A stretch of DNA of 64,000 bases from Symbiodinium natans (lineage: Eukaryota; Sar; Dinophyceae; Suessiales; Symbiodiniaceae), in contig CAJNDS010002191.1 of the NCBI GenBank assembly GCA_905221605.1, positions 972,526-1,036,525 on the forward strand, given 5' to 3'. This document shows, piece by piece, positions 1 through 11,562 of the stretch; within the stretch, counting starts at the first letter, position 1; each line of letters opens with the position of its first letter. The translations under genes were made by a program, and so were the position numbers. The notes under the pieces are model-generated. The model did not search any database, had not been told where the DNA came from, and saw only the letters and a list, made by a program, of their open reading frames with translations.

Positions 1-187
1 CGGGGGGATCGAAATGCAGCAACGCGTTGAGAGATATCATTGTTGGCAAACACCGAAAACCCAACGACTGCTTTGACATCACGGAAGCGACGGAAGAGCC
101 TCCACATGCAGGCAAGAACATCCTGGCGATGAAAATGGGTTACGCATCGGCTTTCTTGTCCGCGCTGAACTCCTGCGCGCCGGAGCT

Positions 188-202
188 CCATTTTGGCTCA
201 AG
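188..202 (+). other. Relict dinoflagellate spliced-leader 3' end
   Basis: The 15 bases CCATTTTGGCTCAAG match the 3' end of the 22-nt spliced leader that dinoflagellates add to mRNAs by trans-splicing; the preceding bases (GAGCT) no longer match. Such relics mark cDNAs that were reverse transcribed and reinserted, so the decayed LINE-like sequence downstream may have entered as a trans-spliced transcript. The match is short; chance is unlikely but not excluded. Confidence 0.55.
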
Positions 203-333
203 GAGGTCGCTCAAGAATCCGATTCTGCAGTTGGGATCCATGATGGGTTCGACAAGTTGACGAGTTTCATATTGTTGTTCATAGTGTCCTTTTTGAGCCA
301 TGGGTTGCTTGAAGGCATTGTCAGCTGCTGGCC

Positions 334-1600
334 TTGGTGTTTTCCCAAAACTGCCGTGGTGAAACAAAGACTTGTTGCAATTCGAAGCATCGTGGTCGAA
401 GCCGCGCATCCCTTGCTCTCATTATGCGTCGAGGCATGTCTCGTACGCCTGCAAGAGCACGCCGTAGTGCAACCCCCGTGCGGCATGTTGTGCCGAGCAA
501 TTTGGGAATGACCCCATCCCCCAAAAGACCAGGTGACCGATATCCGTCACCGCCCCAGTTCATGTCGCCCATCACAGCCCCGGACAACGCGGCAGCGTCT
601 GAGGATGACAACAGCCTGAGTCAATCCATGTGTGCCTTGTGCCAGCTCCCTCTTTCGCCTCCCACTTGGCGTTGCCTTGTGAGTGTGGAATAAGTCTGCA
701 CCTCGCGTGTGCTACACAAATACGCATCAGGTCTCATGCCCCTCCTTGCATGCAGTGTCGTGCAAGCTGGCCAGGCCCTCATGCAGACGCAGCTCTCATG
801 GCCGCTTGTCGTGATGCCGGGGTACCAATGGAGAACACTTGGGAAGCACTCCCTGATCACGAATGATTTCCTTCAAGATATTATTCCGCACCCCCCTGAC
901 CGCATACGGGTCCTTTGTTGCCCACGCCTTGCACATTTCGACTTTGTGGCACACCTGCGCGAGATGGAGTGGGCTCCTGCACGGCTTTTCGAAACCAACA
1001 CCGCCGGTGTACGTGTTCAGACTGGATGGAGAGGAGAGTGGTCGTGCAATCAATGTGGACGCAGTGTAACACAAAATGACCCACTCGTCAATTGGTGTTC
1101 CGCAGATTCTCCCACCGCTACGACTAATCCCCCCAATGCCCCAGATGAACCCCAAACACTGGTTGTTGATGCACATGACAGATCACGAACTTGGTTGTGT
1201 ATGCCGAATTCCTCACATTTGCACCACGAGACGTTCTTGCGCAATCCCGTGCCTCAGCCGACGAATTTGTTCACAGCCCCGCCACCGACCGCCAACCATG
1301 AGGAAACCCTTGCGACAGTCGTCGAAGTGCTGTGTGTGGTACGCGTCGCCGCTGTCGCATTTGTAATGAACAAATCCAATCCCACATGCAATCACTTTTT
1401 ATCATTGCGCACGAGGTTGTCGTTTTTCAGCTTGCGCCAATTGTTTTGCTCCCGCAGTGCGTGCCCCTGGTTACAACAATGCTGCGGAACGATGTGCAAG
1501 CGAGCCCGCCCGTTGCACGAACAACCCTTCGTCTTCGGCAAACCCCGCCCAGGCAAACGACAGTTACGGACGTGTCCAGCTCACGAGGTATGTTAACATG
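334..1600 (+). pseudogene. Decayed LINE-type ORF with RING-like Cys/His region
   Basis: Coding is spread over three + frames. Around 628-660 one frame reads CALCQ; a second frame continues at 677-770 with CECG, LHLAC and PPCMQC, which together give a C-x2-C, C-x-C, H-x2-C, C-x2-C ligand series as in RING/RING-CH fingers. A third frame (about 860-1250) carries further Cys pairs (VLCC, CNQC, WLC). The frame changes show the sequence is no longer translatable. It lies upstream of a LINE C-terminal zinc motif at 2985-3284 in the same orientation, so I read the whole 0.3-3.3 kb as one degraded non-LTR retrotransposon. The part between 1600 and 2985 has short + open stretches with Pro-rich low complexity and no domain I recognise. 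Confidence 0.4.
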
Positions 1601-2984
1601 TCGCTTGAGGCGTTTTTTGATAAAATCAACAAGTTCATCCGTGATGGTCGCTTTGAAAACCTGGGATTCCCGCAGCTCAGAATTGAAGGCACCACCGCAT
1701 GGGGTGCATGGCTCCGGATAAATCGTAGGCAAGGAGCGTTCGGCCGTCGACCTCAATTGCTATGCGGAGTTTTGTTCCACACGGCCAACAGAACACTAAC
1801 CTTTCACGGAGATGCATCTTCAGCGGTAGGACCCCTTCTGCCCTTGTTTCGCACATGGACTGCATCATGCATTGCGGATTTGGCAGGGCCAACTGCGAAT
1901 ATACCTGCGTTGGATTCTGCATCCCACCTCCCCGCGCAACAGCGTCAGTGATGCTGTCAATGATGTGATTGTCAGCCATCATGGTCGTCCTACTCATGCA
2001 GCACCATGTGGTCCTGTGACAATAGGGGAGCTACAGGAAGCACCTTGCTCAGAACATGCAGTCGCCCCCGGTTTACCAGAACGACTGTCACAGGACATCC
2101 TCAATCTGCAAACGTCAGTGTTGTCGTTGTGTAACATGGTCACCAGTATACTTTACATACTGAACGCGCGGGGAATCGCGGGGACCTCCCGCTTGCTTGC
2201 GCAGGCTATCAGAAACATGTGTTGCAGACGGTGGTGTTGGTGATGTTCGGCCAGCCTTCCCCCCGCCTGAGGCCGTTACCTCCGCCACCCCCTCCGGCCC
2301 CACGATTGAATCCCTTGCCCCCATTGCCTCCACCACCCCCATCGCGGGCACGCCGTCACCAGGGTTCGTGGGAGCAGTTGCCGCCGCAAACCATGTCTTC
2401 ATTTCATGATCACCACGGTTGCAAGCTATCCAACATATGCAATCCTGCCGCGCCTACACAAACAAAATGACCCTCTTGCAGATGTCCATGCTGATGTTTC
2501 GGCTCATACCATAAAATCCAACATTAGGTTCATTTGGTAAATGAATCTGGGCAGGCGTTTCGCGGGCAGACGCGCGACAACAGCTTGATAGTCTGTATGC
2601 TAGGTTGGTTAGGTGTTAACTGTATACGACTCCTTCGACCTGCTGGCCTTTGGGCGCGTCTTGCTTGTTTGTCTGGCAAATGCTTGGCTGCACGAATTGC
2701 CCAGTTTGCGAGCAATGTCGAGTTCTCGTTCACAAACGCCGCAGCAAATGAATCGATGTCAATAAGAGTCTTGGGGGATTGGGCCGGGCACAGCTTCATC
2801 TGTCGTGAAGCGCTGGCTACGGCATGTGAAAATGGTGATCAACCAGCAGTCGCATGCCCTGTACTCGGTGGCACTGCGTGCTACAGAGTCGCTCACTTTG
2901 TATGCTGAACTGCAGCCTTGGCCGCTCCTACACCCTATAGTCTAAAGCCGGCATCTTTCTCCTGTCTCTGCGCGGTTTTGGGGA

Positions 2985-3284
2985 TTGGCTTGGTGTGGCC
3001 ATCACTGTTTTAGCGATGGATGCGCAGCACGCCATTCAAACATGGGATCCCTTTCATGCCGTTTTTGCACACGTGGCCCAGACACACTGAACCATGCGTT
3101 GCTTGAATGCTCCGCGCATACTTTCTTGAGACGAAGGTGGAGATCCCGAGTTGGCACAACCCCAATCTTGTGTTTGCGAACCCTTTTCAACACGCATGCC
3201 ACCGTAAATACAGCCAGACAGATCTTGTACAGTGCGCAATTTGTGGCAGCAGTTTGCCAAGCCGCAGAGGCGTGTGAGATGTGA
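2985..3284 (+). pseudogene. LINE C-terminal zinc-motif fragment
   Basis: The frame contains CRFCTRGPDTLNHALLEC, a C-x2-C-x8-H-x4-C cluster typical of the C-terminal end of non-LTR retrotransposon polyproteins, after the reverse transcriptase. About 40 more residues follow, then a stop. No reverse transcriptase core is visible immediately upstream in one frame, so the copy is truncated or heavily frameshifted. It belongs with the RING-like fragment upstream. Confidence 0.55.
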
Positions 3285-3399
3285 CGCGATGTGATTCAAA
3301 TTCAAATTGTTACATCGTTGCATGTTGTGTGATGCAGACACTTGCATATGACATGTGTTGTTTCACTGTTCTGACCGTGACCCACGGTCGTTTCTGGGC

Positions 3400-4801
3400 A
3401 TTCCTCTCTGGTCCCTTTTGTGCGCATGTGGTATGGCGACCCGTCCACGTACCTCTGATGGGACGCGGCCGTCCAATGCCGAGAGGTTTCGCAGGGCGAG
3501 GGCTGCGAGCAAGGAGATCTGCTGGCCCGCGCCCTGCACGCGCTCGGCCAGCATGGTGCCTTGAGCAGCGCGGCCTCGGCCCTCGCACCTTCCGAGAGCC
3601 TCCTCGCGTTTCTTGACGACCTCTACGTCGTCACCAATCGGGACCGTGCCAGGGAGTGCCACGATGTGGTGGTTCACCGCATTGAAGACGAGTGCGGCAT
3701 CGCTTCCAATGTGGGCAAAACCCGTGTCTACAGCCCGGCAGGGGGCCCGCCGCCACCCGGAATGGCCGAGCTGGGCACGGACGTGTGGCGTGGGGACCGG
3801 CCCCTGGCGGAATGCGGCTTGCTTGTGTTGGGCACGCCCTTCGGCCACCCGGAGTACGTGCGTGCCTGGGCAACGACCCGAGCACGCGAAGAGCGCAACC
3901 TGCTGGAGCAGTTGCCCCGGCTCCCGGACCTCCAATGCGCCTGGCTGCTCTTGGCCATGTGCGCGTCCTACGCCCAGTTGCACGACGATGCAGTTTGGGA
4001 GACCTTAGCCTCGTTGCTGGGAGGCCTTCCACAAAACGAAACGGACACGGCGCGCTCTTTGGCGGGGCTCCCAGCTGCGCTCGAGTGCTTGGGCCTGCAG
4101 TCGGTTGGCAAAGCCACGCGTCGCGAACTCGGAACCCTCACTTCCGCGACAGCATGCTTTTGCCATCCCTGCCGCCGCCGCCGCCTCTGCGCTTCTGCGT
4201 TCGCAGGCTGCGGGAGCCTGGCTAACGGCAGTGCCCGCTGAGCCCGCCATGACCTTGGAACCCCAAGCCATGCAGGTGGTGCTGCGCCGACGTTTGCGCC
4301 TCGCACTCCCGCTCCACTCCGACCGCTGCGGGCCCTCCCCGGGGTGCGGCGCACAAGTGGATGCTTTCGGGGAACACGCCTTGGCATGCACCGCGCAGCG
4401 GCCTCCTCGCCCGTCGCGCTAAGATAGTGGAACGGGCTTGGGTGCGAGTGGCTCGGGAAGTGGTTGGGGCGGACGGGCAGGACCTGGTAATCTACGGCGC
4501 CACGCCCCTTAGCGGCGCTGTGCTGCGACGCCACTTTGGTCTCCCTGCTGACCCGGACGGGCTTGCCGCAGCCCGGCGCCGTAGCGACGGACGGCGCAGT
4601 CCTGCGGGTAGCGGAGCGCCGCAAGTGCGAGGCCCGGAACTGAGCGCGGGAGGCCCCCAAAAACTGGTGGTTCTTGGATCCGAGGTGGGAGGACGGTGTG
4701 TCCGGAATCCGTGCGCAGCCGCGCTGCGACAAGCAGCCGCTTCGGCGTGGGCGCGGCGCTTGGAGCCAGCTGTCGGTGTCGGTCCAGCAGGCCGTCGCTA
4801 G
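3400..4801 (+). pseudogene. Non-LTR (LINE) reverse transcriptase fragment, frameshifted
   Basis: The first frame (3561-4241) has the RT catalytic motif C as FLDDLYVV, followed by the thumb-like region with LPRLPDLQCAWLLL, a block I know from dinoflagellate LINEs. Near 4100-4160 coding moves to another frame (4105-4422), which carries the zinc cluster RCGPSPGCGAQVDAFGEHALAC, then to a third (4361-4801) with LLARRAKIVERAWVRVAREVVGA. Upstream, 3400-3560 is RT-like in yet another frame. At least three frameshifts make it a dead copy. GC content is higher than in the flanks. Confidence 0.75.
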
Positions 4802-5275
4802 CACGGCCTTGGGCTGAGGCTGCTCCTGGCCTGTGCCCCACCCCAGCCAGCGACTTGGGCCCGACCTGCACCAGGTCCTGCACCTCGCTGACGTGCCGGG
4901 CCCCAGCCGACTGCCGCTGCGCTGATGGCGCTGCCGCGCCTCCGGCGACTGCGGCTCCTAGCCGCTAGCGACACACCCATCGCAGCGGAGGAAAAAAGGT
5001 CCGAGAAAAAAAAATATTCTCCTCTTCGTTGGGCGGGTGTGGAGGAGGGGACGCTAACAGCTCAGACCAGGTCCCGGACGCAGTCAAGCAGGCGCGACGT
5101 AGGAGCGCAAACTGCAGGCCGCAGCTGCAAACGATAAGAAGGCAGACCAGCGCAGCACGTAGGCCGTGGTCGGCTGCCCCAGCGTGACCGTGCGTCCTCA
5201 GGAGAGAGCCTCTCAGGGCTTTGACAAAACAAAAGCCCTCACGAGCGGGGCAACATCTAAGATGAAACTGCACAA

Positions 5276-5478
5276 CTCACCTCCTCTCTCCCTCCCTTTC
5301 CTTCCCTTTCCTTCCCTCTCCTCCCCTCTCCTTCCCTCTCCTTCCCTCTCCTTCCCTCTCCTTCCCTCTCCTTCCCTCTCCTTCCCTCTCCTTCCCTCTC
5401 CTTCCCTCTCCTTCCCTCTCCTTCCCTCTCCTTCTCTCTCCTTCCCTCTCCTTCCCTCTCCTTCCCTCCCTTTCTCTC
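5276..5478. repeat. CTTCCCTCTC decamer array (pyrimidine tract)
   Basis: About twenty head-to-tail copies of a 10-bp unit CTTCCCTCTC, with a few variants at both ends (CCTTT, CTCCC, CTTCT). The + strand is a nearly pure pyrimidine run of 200 bases, hence capable of triplex (H-DNA) structure. The stretch 4802-5275 before it holds no gene that I can see. Confidence 0.95.
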
Positions 5479-6360
5479 AGTCTCCTTCCTCTCACAGTGA
5501 TGCCTGCTGATTTGCTTGAGTTTTGCTTGTCTCTAAAGGGCAGCAAAAAAAGTTGTAGTAGTAGCAGTACCACCTAGCAAGTCTTGAGCAAGACGTATCA
5601 ATCACGTGAAATTCATCAGACACATCTACCATCTTATGTTTGGTAGCCAGGTCCGTTTGCCGTCTCGTCATCCTCAATGCATTTCTACTGCCCCATGTTT
5701 TCACATTGCCTTTTCCCAGCTGGCATTGCAATGTTTCGACCTCGAACTGGCAACTGGTTTTCAAAACACGTGTCCGCACCAGGATTAGCCCCCGATTTTG
5801 TTCTATTGAAAAACCTTCACATGTGTGTCAACCACTTTATGGATATTATCTTCTGGCAGTACCTGCAACTTGACACCTCATGCTGGGTAGCTCAAGTCGC
5901 TCAGCTGAAGAATGGATGTCTCAAAGAGTCTCCGCCAGAAATGATCTGCATAGTGGTGGGTTCAGTGGATTCAAATTCCGTTTTTACTGGAGAATCACCC
6001 ACATCCCTTTGAATGGAGCTGCGAAGATTCCAATCTGTCCCGCTGCTAGCTAGTCTGAGTGGATGAGGCCACACACCACCAAAAAAATGTATAAGGTTAT
6101 ACACCACCAAAAGATCCATGTTCAGCTGGAAGGTGCCTAACTTTTCAGCAACATGAAGTCAGAAGCACAATACACTTTTCCTGTCGCAAGATTAGCGGTA
6201 AAACCTTATGTGATGTAGGCCCTACTAGTTTTAGCAGAGCCTATTGAGCTTCATTGTTCAAACGGAGATGAGCTAGGAAGGTGAGACACTGGAGTGAAAC
6301 CAATACATGAAGACATACGCAGCAAAGCACTTGGGGCAGAGCCACCACTCCGGACTACTT
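5479..6360. other. No gene recognised
   Basis: Short open stretches on both strands have no recognisable domain. The sequence lies downstream of the - strand armadillo gene and may include its 3' UTR. No polyadenylation or terminator signal can be supported. Confidence 0.5.
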
Positions 6361-8642
6361 TCAATCTGAAACCACTTTGTGCTTCCGCAAGTTTGCAGCA
6401 ATCTCAGCTGCGATTTCTACATCCGATTTTTCACGGCAGTCTAAGAACACCACACCTGGTTTGAAGACGCTAAGAATATAACTTTGAGCCAGATTGTCCT
6501 TGTCATATTTGTGGTTTGGGCCACCTGGTGGCTGAGGTGGGTAGGTGTCCTCAACCTTTAGTGGCAGAACTTTCACAAAGAGCTCGTAGTCAAGCGCAAA
6601 TTTCAGCTCCTTGTGGGAGGAATACGCCGAAGCAGTCATCTCCCCATAGTGCTTGGTGCACACGGCCAGCATGGTGCCTTTCTCAGCATGGAGCCTTCCT
6701 AGATATTTGGTTGTCAAGTCTGCAAAGCTGTCTCCAGCATCTGCAGCAACCATCAGGATGTCGTATTTGCGGTCGCGGAGAATTTGGAAGACCTTGCGAA
6801 ACTTCCTGAGAAACGGCGCCAGGCATCGCGAATAGATGTTGAATGATGTTTTCACAAGCACAAAAGAAAACAGGTGGGTCACTTGAAGAACATCAACTCT
6901 GCTCCTATTCTATTCGGGGGCGGAAGCTGCTGAATTTTGGAGCTATGAACCAGAAAACATGAAACATATGAAATGAAGCCTCTCAGCATCTGTTCTACGG
7001 GACCTCCATCAAATCTGGCAGAGAACATGGCAACCCGAGCGCCTTCCCCAGTTGGAATGTCGTTCCCTGCTGCGAGCGTGGGCTCCGGAATTGGCTTTGG
7101 TGTTGGAGTTGAGACAGGCTTGGCGCCAACTGGGGCTGAGCCAGACTGCGTCTGAGAAAGAAGCTTCAAAGCTTCATCTGCAGCTTCCTTCAATTTGCCT
7201 TTCCCATGCCTCACAAGAGGTTCCAAGGTTGTGACACCGCCAGCCTTTGTAATGGCTTCCTTGGCCTCCATATTGTTGCAAAGGTTGCGTAGTGCCCTGG
7301 CAGCCTGCCATTTGGCATCATCACTGCCAGTAACAAGCAATGCCACCAATGCTTCAGCCCCACCTCCTTTGCTGATGGCAACCCTGCTCTCTTCGGAAAC
7401 GGCTGCCCAGTTTCCTAGCTCTTCTGCCACTTTGGCTTGCTCCTTCTTTCCGCTGTCCAAAGCTCGGATTTCAGCTTCCACCTCCTGCACACTCACGTTC
7501 CCTATCGGCTTCTGCTCCTTTGACAAAACCTCAAGGAACTTCAGAGCCCAACTCCGTCCTTCCTCGGACAACGATGCATCCTCACAAACGGCATGCAAGG
7601 CTTCAACTCCACCGGCGCGCACAAAAGCCTCGCAGTGCTTGATGTTCTGAGCCAAAACTTGGTTCATCTGTCCCAGTAACCCTCTTCGAAATTGTGTCTC
7701 TACATCTGAATTGACAGCTTTCACCAGGGCCAGCAAGGCAGGAAGGCAACCTGAAGCTACGAGGGCCTCCTGGTGCTTGGGGTTGTCATATGTCAAGTTG
7801 TGCAAAGCTTGGGCAGCGATTTCCATCGCATCATGGTTGCTGCTGGAAACCATGTCTACCAATGCAGGAATACCACCTGCGGCTCTAATCTTTTCCGGTT
7901 TCTTCTTGTTCTCATGCATCATCTTTATCAAAGTCTCTGCAGCCAATTGTTTCACACTATCGCTGCCAGATGTCACCAGCGCTACCAAAGCAGGAACCTT
8001 GCCATCTGCGGCTGCAATGGCCTCTGCAGCAGCAAGGTCCTTGGGCAAGCGCCTCAACGCTGCGTGAGCATGGTCCTTGGCCCGTCTGGATGCCTTCTTA
8101 TCCTCAGTCAAAGCCTCCAGAGCCGGTATTCCACCATCACGCAAGATGTGGGCCTTGTGCTTGTCGTTGCGTGCCAACCAGTCCAAAGTATGGGCAGCTT
8201 TCTCCCGGAGATCATTGTTGCCGTCAGAGAGCAGTGCTACCAATGGAGGAATGCCTCCTACCTCGACGATGACCTTCTGAACGTCAGAGTGCTCAGCAAA
8301 ACCCAAAAATTCCAGAGCAACCACCTGGCTATGGGTCAACATAATTAACAAAAACATATGTTGGAAATGCTCACACTGCATGGCAATCGAACAGCTATGG
8401 AAAATTCACCATGAGAGTTGATTATTTGTGTAAATGAAACCATGGGATTTTCCATTCGCGAACGGTTAGAATCCAGGTTATTATGAAAAATGGGCCAATC
8501 ACTTGTGGACATTGTGGCTTGGTGCCTATCGGCACCTATAGGTGCCCCAGTGTTGACACCCCATTCCCACCTTCTTGCGTGCCTCAGCTGAGCTGCTCAA
8601 CACCTGGACGGCCTTCTCGATCTCATCGGAGGACAGGGGCAT
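6361..8642 (-). CDS. Armadillo-repeat protein with C-terminal TIR-like domain (3 exons)
   Basis: Exon 1 (8642-8571) encodes MPLSSDEIEKAVQVLSSSAE plus four residues and ends at AAG|GTGGGA. Exon 2 starts at 8324 after CCAG; the join is phase 0 and reads ARKK-VVALEFLGF. Exon 2 (to about 6984) gives about seven armadillo repeats (GGIPPLVALLSDGN, GGIPALEALTED, GGIPALVDMVSSS, GGAEALVALLVTG and so on), then a Pro-rich linker and ARFDGGPVEQML. Exon 3 (about 6805-6361, TGA stop) is a TIR-like domain: YDILMVAADAGDSF, TMLAVCTKHYGEM, SSHKELKFAL, VKVLPLKVEDTYPP, KPGVVFLDC. The second intron is uncertain: joining ..CTGAG to GAAGTTTCGC keeps frame but uses a non-GT donor; a GT donor at TAT|GTTTCA joined to AAG|GTCTTC also keeps frame. 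Glu at 6609-6607 aligns with the catalytic Glu region of SARM1-type NADase TIRs (HKE-x4-AL). NADase activity is inference. Confidence 0.75.
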
Positions 8643-9348
8643 GGCCGCAGCTGGCCGCACGGCATGTGCTGCCACAGCGAGCCGCAAAAATTTCAGGTGC
8701 TTTGCAACTCTCCAATTCTTAAGCTAGCTTCTTACATGCATGGTGATGAGAAAATAGATGGATGTTATGGACATGGAGTATTCCCCCATTCCCAACCTGA
8801 AGCACCAATAGGTGAAGTCTCATGGGTCAAGTCATGAAAGGGGTACCAATGGACCCATTTTGGGGTCAACGATTTGGAGGGTTGGTCATTTTGAATCATC
8901 TACCATCCAAGTGCCTAGTTGTATGCGTCAAGTTGGGGTATGATTATATTATTACTGTATTGTTACCAGCGGATAACCCTGAACGATCATTTTCTTGAGC
9001 CACGGCGAACGAGTGAATACGACTTGTGTTTTCCAGTAACTACACCCCCCACGCAACTTAGTGCAACGGTAGAGGCGCTCTTTTCCGTTAGCTGGAAGGA
9101 CACGCAAAAGTAAGTTCGCCTAATCTACACTCCACTGACCAGTAGTGAATTGACACCACCCGCCAGGGAATTGAGGAACATCTACACTCTAAAGAAAGGC
9201 TGGCTACCGGCTTCTACTGCTCAGCAACCAACTCGTCAGAGCGGTGTTCGAGTGCGAAGCTTGCACATCAAAAGTAAGACGAGCCACGGTGGATGCACGA
9301 GCACAACGCTAAAAGGGCATCCGGCTCTCCCGAGCGGAGGTCTTTCCC
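8643..9348. other. 5' flank of armadillo gene; no further gene recognised
   Basis: 8643-8740 is the likely 5' UTR and trans-splice acceptor zone of the - strand armadillo gene; several AG dinucleotides could accept a spliced leader and I cannot choose one. The rest shows no open frame with a recognisable product. Confidence 0.4.
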
Positions 9349-10713
9349 TCAGTAACGGCGAGAGACTTCTCCTGTGAAAGGATCAGCAACCTGATTTTCC
9401 CAGCCGTTGAGGAACCAGATCACGTTCTCGTAATCGTAGACGACCACTCGATTGAGCTGTCCAAATGCTGGAATGCAGTTTACGACCTCTTCCTCCTGAA
9501 TGTAGTGCTGGTCACGTGCATAAAGCATTGCCCAGTAATACCCTTCAAGCCGACTATACCGGGGAAAACGCGGCTCCTGCCCGTTGATCTCCTCACCGTT
9601 GATGTCGTAGGGAAAGGTGAGGCCAATGGGCGTCCGAGCAGCTGCGTGAGTTCGTCCAGCCTGGTCTCGATCATACGATCAACCCTCTCACGGCGCGCAC
9701 GAAGCCATTCACCCTCCGTCTCGGTAGGGTTGGTGGGCTCAACTCGTCTGCGTGAGGCAGCAGGCTGGGCTTGCTGGCTTGATTGCCGCCTTGATGCCGG
9801 AGGTCTTGGAGTAGCAGAACGCATTCTCGGAGGCATCGCTTTGCTCTTCGGCTTTCCGCGATGTGCGCCATACGCCGATGACGATCGAGTCCTCTCACGA
9901 GTGGGGTCACTGGCTCCCGCCGGATGCTGTCTTGACGGGGAAACCGATGCCATTCCATATCGTCTCGTCGAAGATGATCTCGGTCCATCCCTTCCGGGAG
10001 GAGGAGGTGCGCGCATGTCGCCCGCAGACCTCGCCCTCGAGGCTCTGACCCATTCAGGATCATAGGTGGACCTGGCAAGACGCCTATCGTAGAAGCGAGT
10101 ATCACGTAGGACTTCATTGAGCTGCCTTTGGCCCATTGAGGCAAACCCTTCCGGGATGCGAAGATTCCCCAGCATAGTAACCTCGGTGGGTGCTGGGTCG
10201 TCGTGCGTTCCCGCAAAGTTGAGTTGGACTTTGAAAAACTCTGCCAATTGGGCGGCAAGCTCGGTGACCGATGCAGGCTCCGGAGAGTAGATTTCGCCAT
10301 CAACACTGAGAATCGAAAAAGGAAACTTTTGGCCAAAGTACGTCTGCTGTGTGGCATAGATGAGCATGGCCGCCTCGTCAAGGATGTAAAGCCTGGAAGA
10401 GAACGCAATGAAAAATGCTCGATTCAAGATGATCTCGGTGTCACCACGCATCCATGCGACGCTAAGGCGACCATCGGCTGCGAACTCTCTGCGACCACGC
10501 GCATCCCCTCCAGACGCGGGATTGTGAAGGCGCAAACAACTCAAGCTGGGCGAGGCTGCCGATGTCAATGCCTTTCGACACGTAGTTGTACGCATCAAGG
10601 GGCTCGTCGAGCAGCTCCAGCAAGTGATCACCTCCACCACGTTTTGCGAAACTTTTCTTCATGGCCAGACACTTTCCTCTGACTGCCGCCGGGAGACTGA
10701 TGCCATCATCCTC
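9349..10713 (-). pseudogene. Unknown protein gene, C-terminal part, two frameshifts
   Basis: Reading the - strand from 10713: EDDGISLPAAVRGKCLAMKK..GGGDHLLELLDEPLDAYNYV (frame 1), then after a shift near 10490 a long frame with MRGDTEIILNRAFFIAF, DEAAMLIYATQQTYFG and a Ser/Arg/Pro-rich middle, and after a second shift near 9625 a frame ending TPIGLTFPYDING.., RLEGYYWAMLYARDQHYI.., VVVYDYENVIWFLNGW.. and a TGA at 9351-9349. The last 95 residues look like a well-conserved, Tyr/Trp-rich domain that I cannot name. The 5' continuation is cut at 10713 by DIRS-1. The open sequence resumes on the far side of that element (28911 upward), so this gene or older element was split by the insertion. Confidence 0.5.
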
Positions 10714-10882
10714 ACGTTCTATAAACTAGTTGTGCTTGCTAGCGGTATAGCCGGAGGCTTCAAAAGGCAGCGAGCTTCGCTCCACGCTTTGTTTTCTCTG
10801 GAGTGCCGGAAATCCTCACCAACATCCACTCGAGGAAACAGCTAACGATGCACAAAGAAGGTTGATGGGTGGGACCATATTA
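10714..10882 (-). repeat. DIRS-1 split direct repeat B2 (right end)
   Basis: 169 bp identical to 11347-11515. Its outer edge at 10714 is the junction with the interrupted gene. Confidence 0.9.
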
Positions 10883-11247
10883 TCCCACCCATGACAGACC
10901 GAAGCTGAACTTGACCAACACAACCAAAAAAAACGGTAAATGATTTAGGCGCACACCACATCTCTCCGGTCATCAGCAACATGATGCAAAGTAGAAAGTG
11001 GCCTGTACGGAGTAGACATGACCAGCCAGCTTTTTTGGCCGCCCATACGACAACATGACTGTGCAAATGTGAACCGAGAAGTCCATATGGACCTGCTGCA
11101 AAAGAACTGCCCTACAAGTGAGACTGCCTGGTGATACTGCTTTTTTGCTACGGCCCGCCCCGAGAGCCCACTTTCTTGTAACGAGGTCTTGAATGTTCTT
11201 CTGGCCAGTGCCGGTGAGACGAGGGCCCCAAAGCCTGGGGTGGGTGG
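10883..11247. other. DIRS-1 spacer between A2 and B2
   Basis: 365 bp without a supported gene. In DIRS-3 the equivalent spacer is only 15 bp, so this stretch is particular to DIRS-1. Confidence 0.7.
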
Positions 11248-11349
11248 GTGTGGAAAAAATTTGACTTTCTCGCTAGCAAGCACCACTCTAGAGCCAAAAT
11301 GACGCACGAACATAGTTTATAAAACATACATGAACAAGTACATGATACG
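11248..11349 (-). repeat. DIRS-1 split direct repeat A2
   Basis: 102 bp identical to 28809-28910 (A1). It overlaps B1 by the three bases ACG at 11347-11349, the putative crossover core. On the - strand it contains CATTTTGGCTCTAG, close to the spliced-leader 3' end. Confidence 0.9.
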
Positions 11350-11515
11350 TTCTATAAACTAGTTGTGCTTGCTAGCGGTATAGCCGGAGGCTTCAAAAGG
11401 CAGCGAGCTTCGCTCCACGCTTTGTTTTCTCTGGAGTGCCGGAAATCCTCACCAACATCCACTCGAGGAAACAGCTAACGATGCACAAAGAAGGTTGATG
11501 GGTGGGACCATATTA
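11347..11515 (-). repeat. DIRS-1 split direct repeat B1
   Basis: 169 bp identical to 10714-10882, directly joined to A2, as expected for the internal B1A2 junction used as template for completing cDNA ends. Confidence 0.9.
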
Positions 11516-11562
11516 CCCCAAACCAAACTACCCAGCAACCTCGCCCCAGAAAAACCCCAAAC

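Noticed and set aside
3363-3983. 206-residue - ORF over the LINE RT
   Set aside because: Antisense of the FLDD-containing RT; GC-rich sequence keeps it open.
5277-5573. Open - frame of Arg/Glu/Gly repeats
   Set aside because: Read-through of the CTTCCCTCTC array; pure repeat translation.
9040-9120. tRNA-like stretch with GGTAGAGGCGC
   Set aside because: No cloverleaf or TTC arm could be formed by eye.
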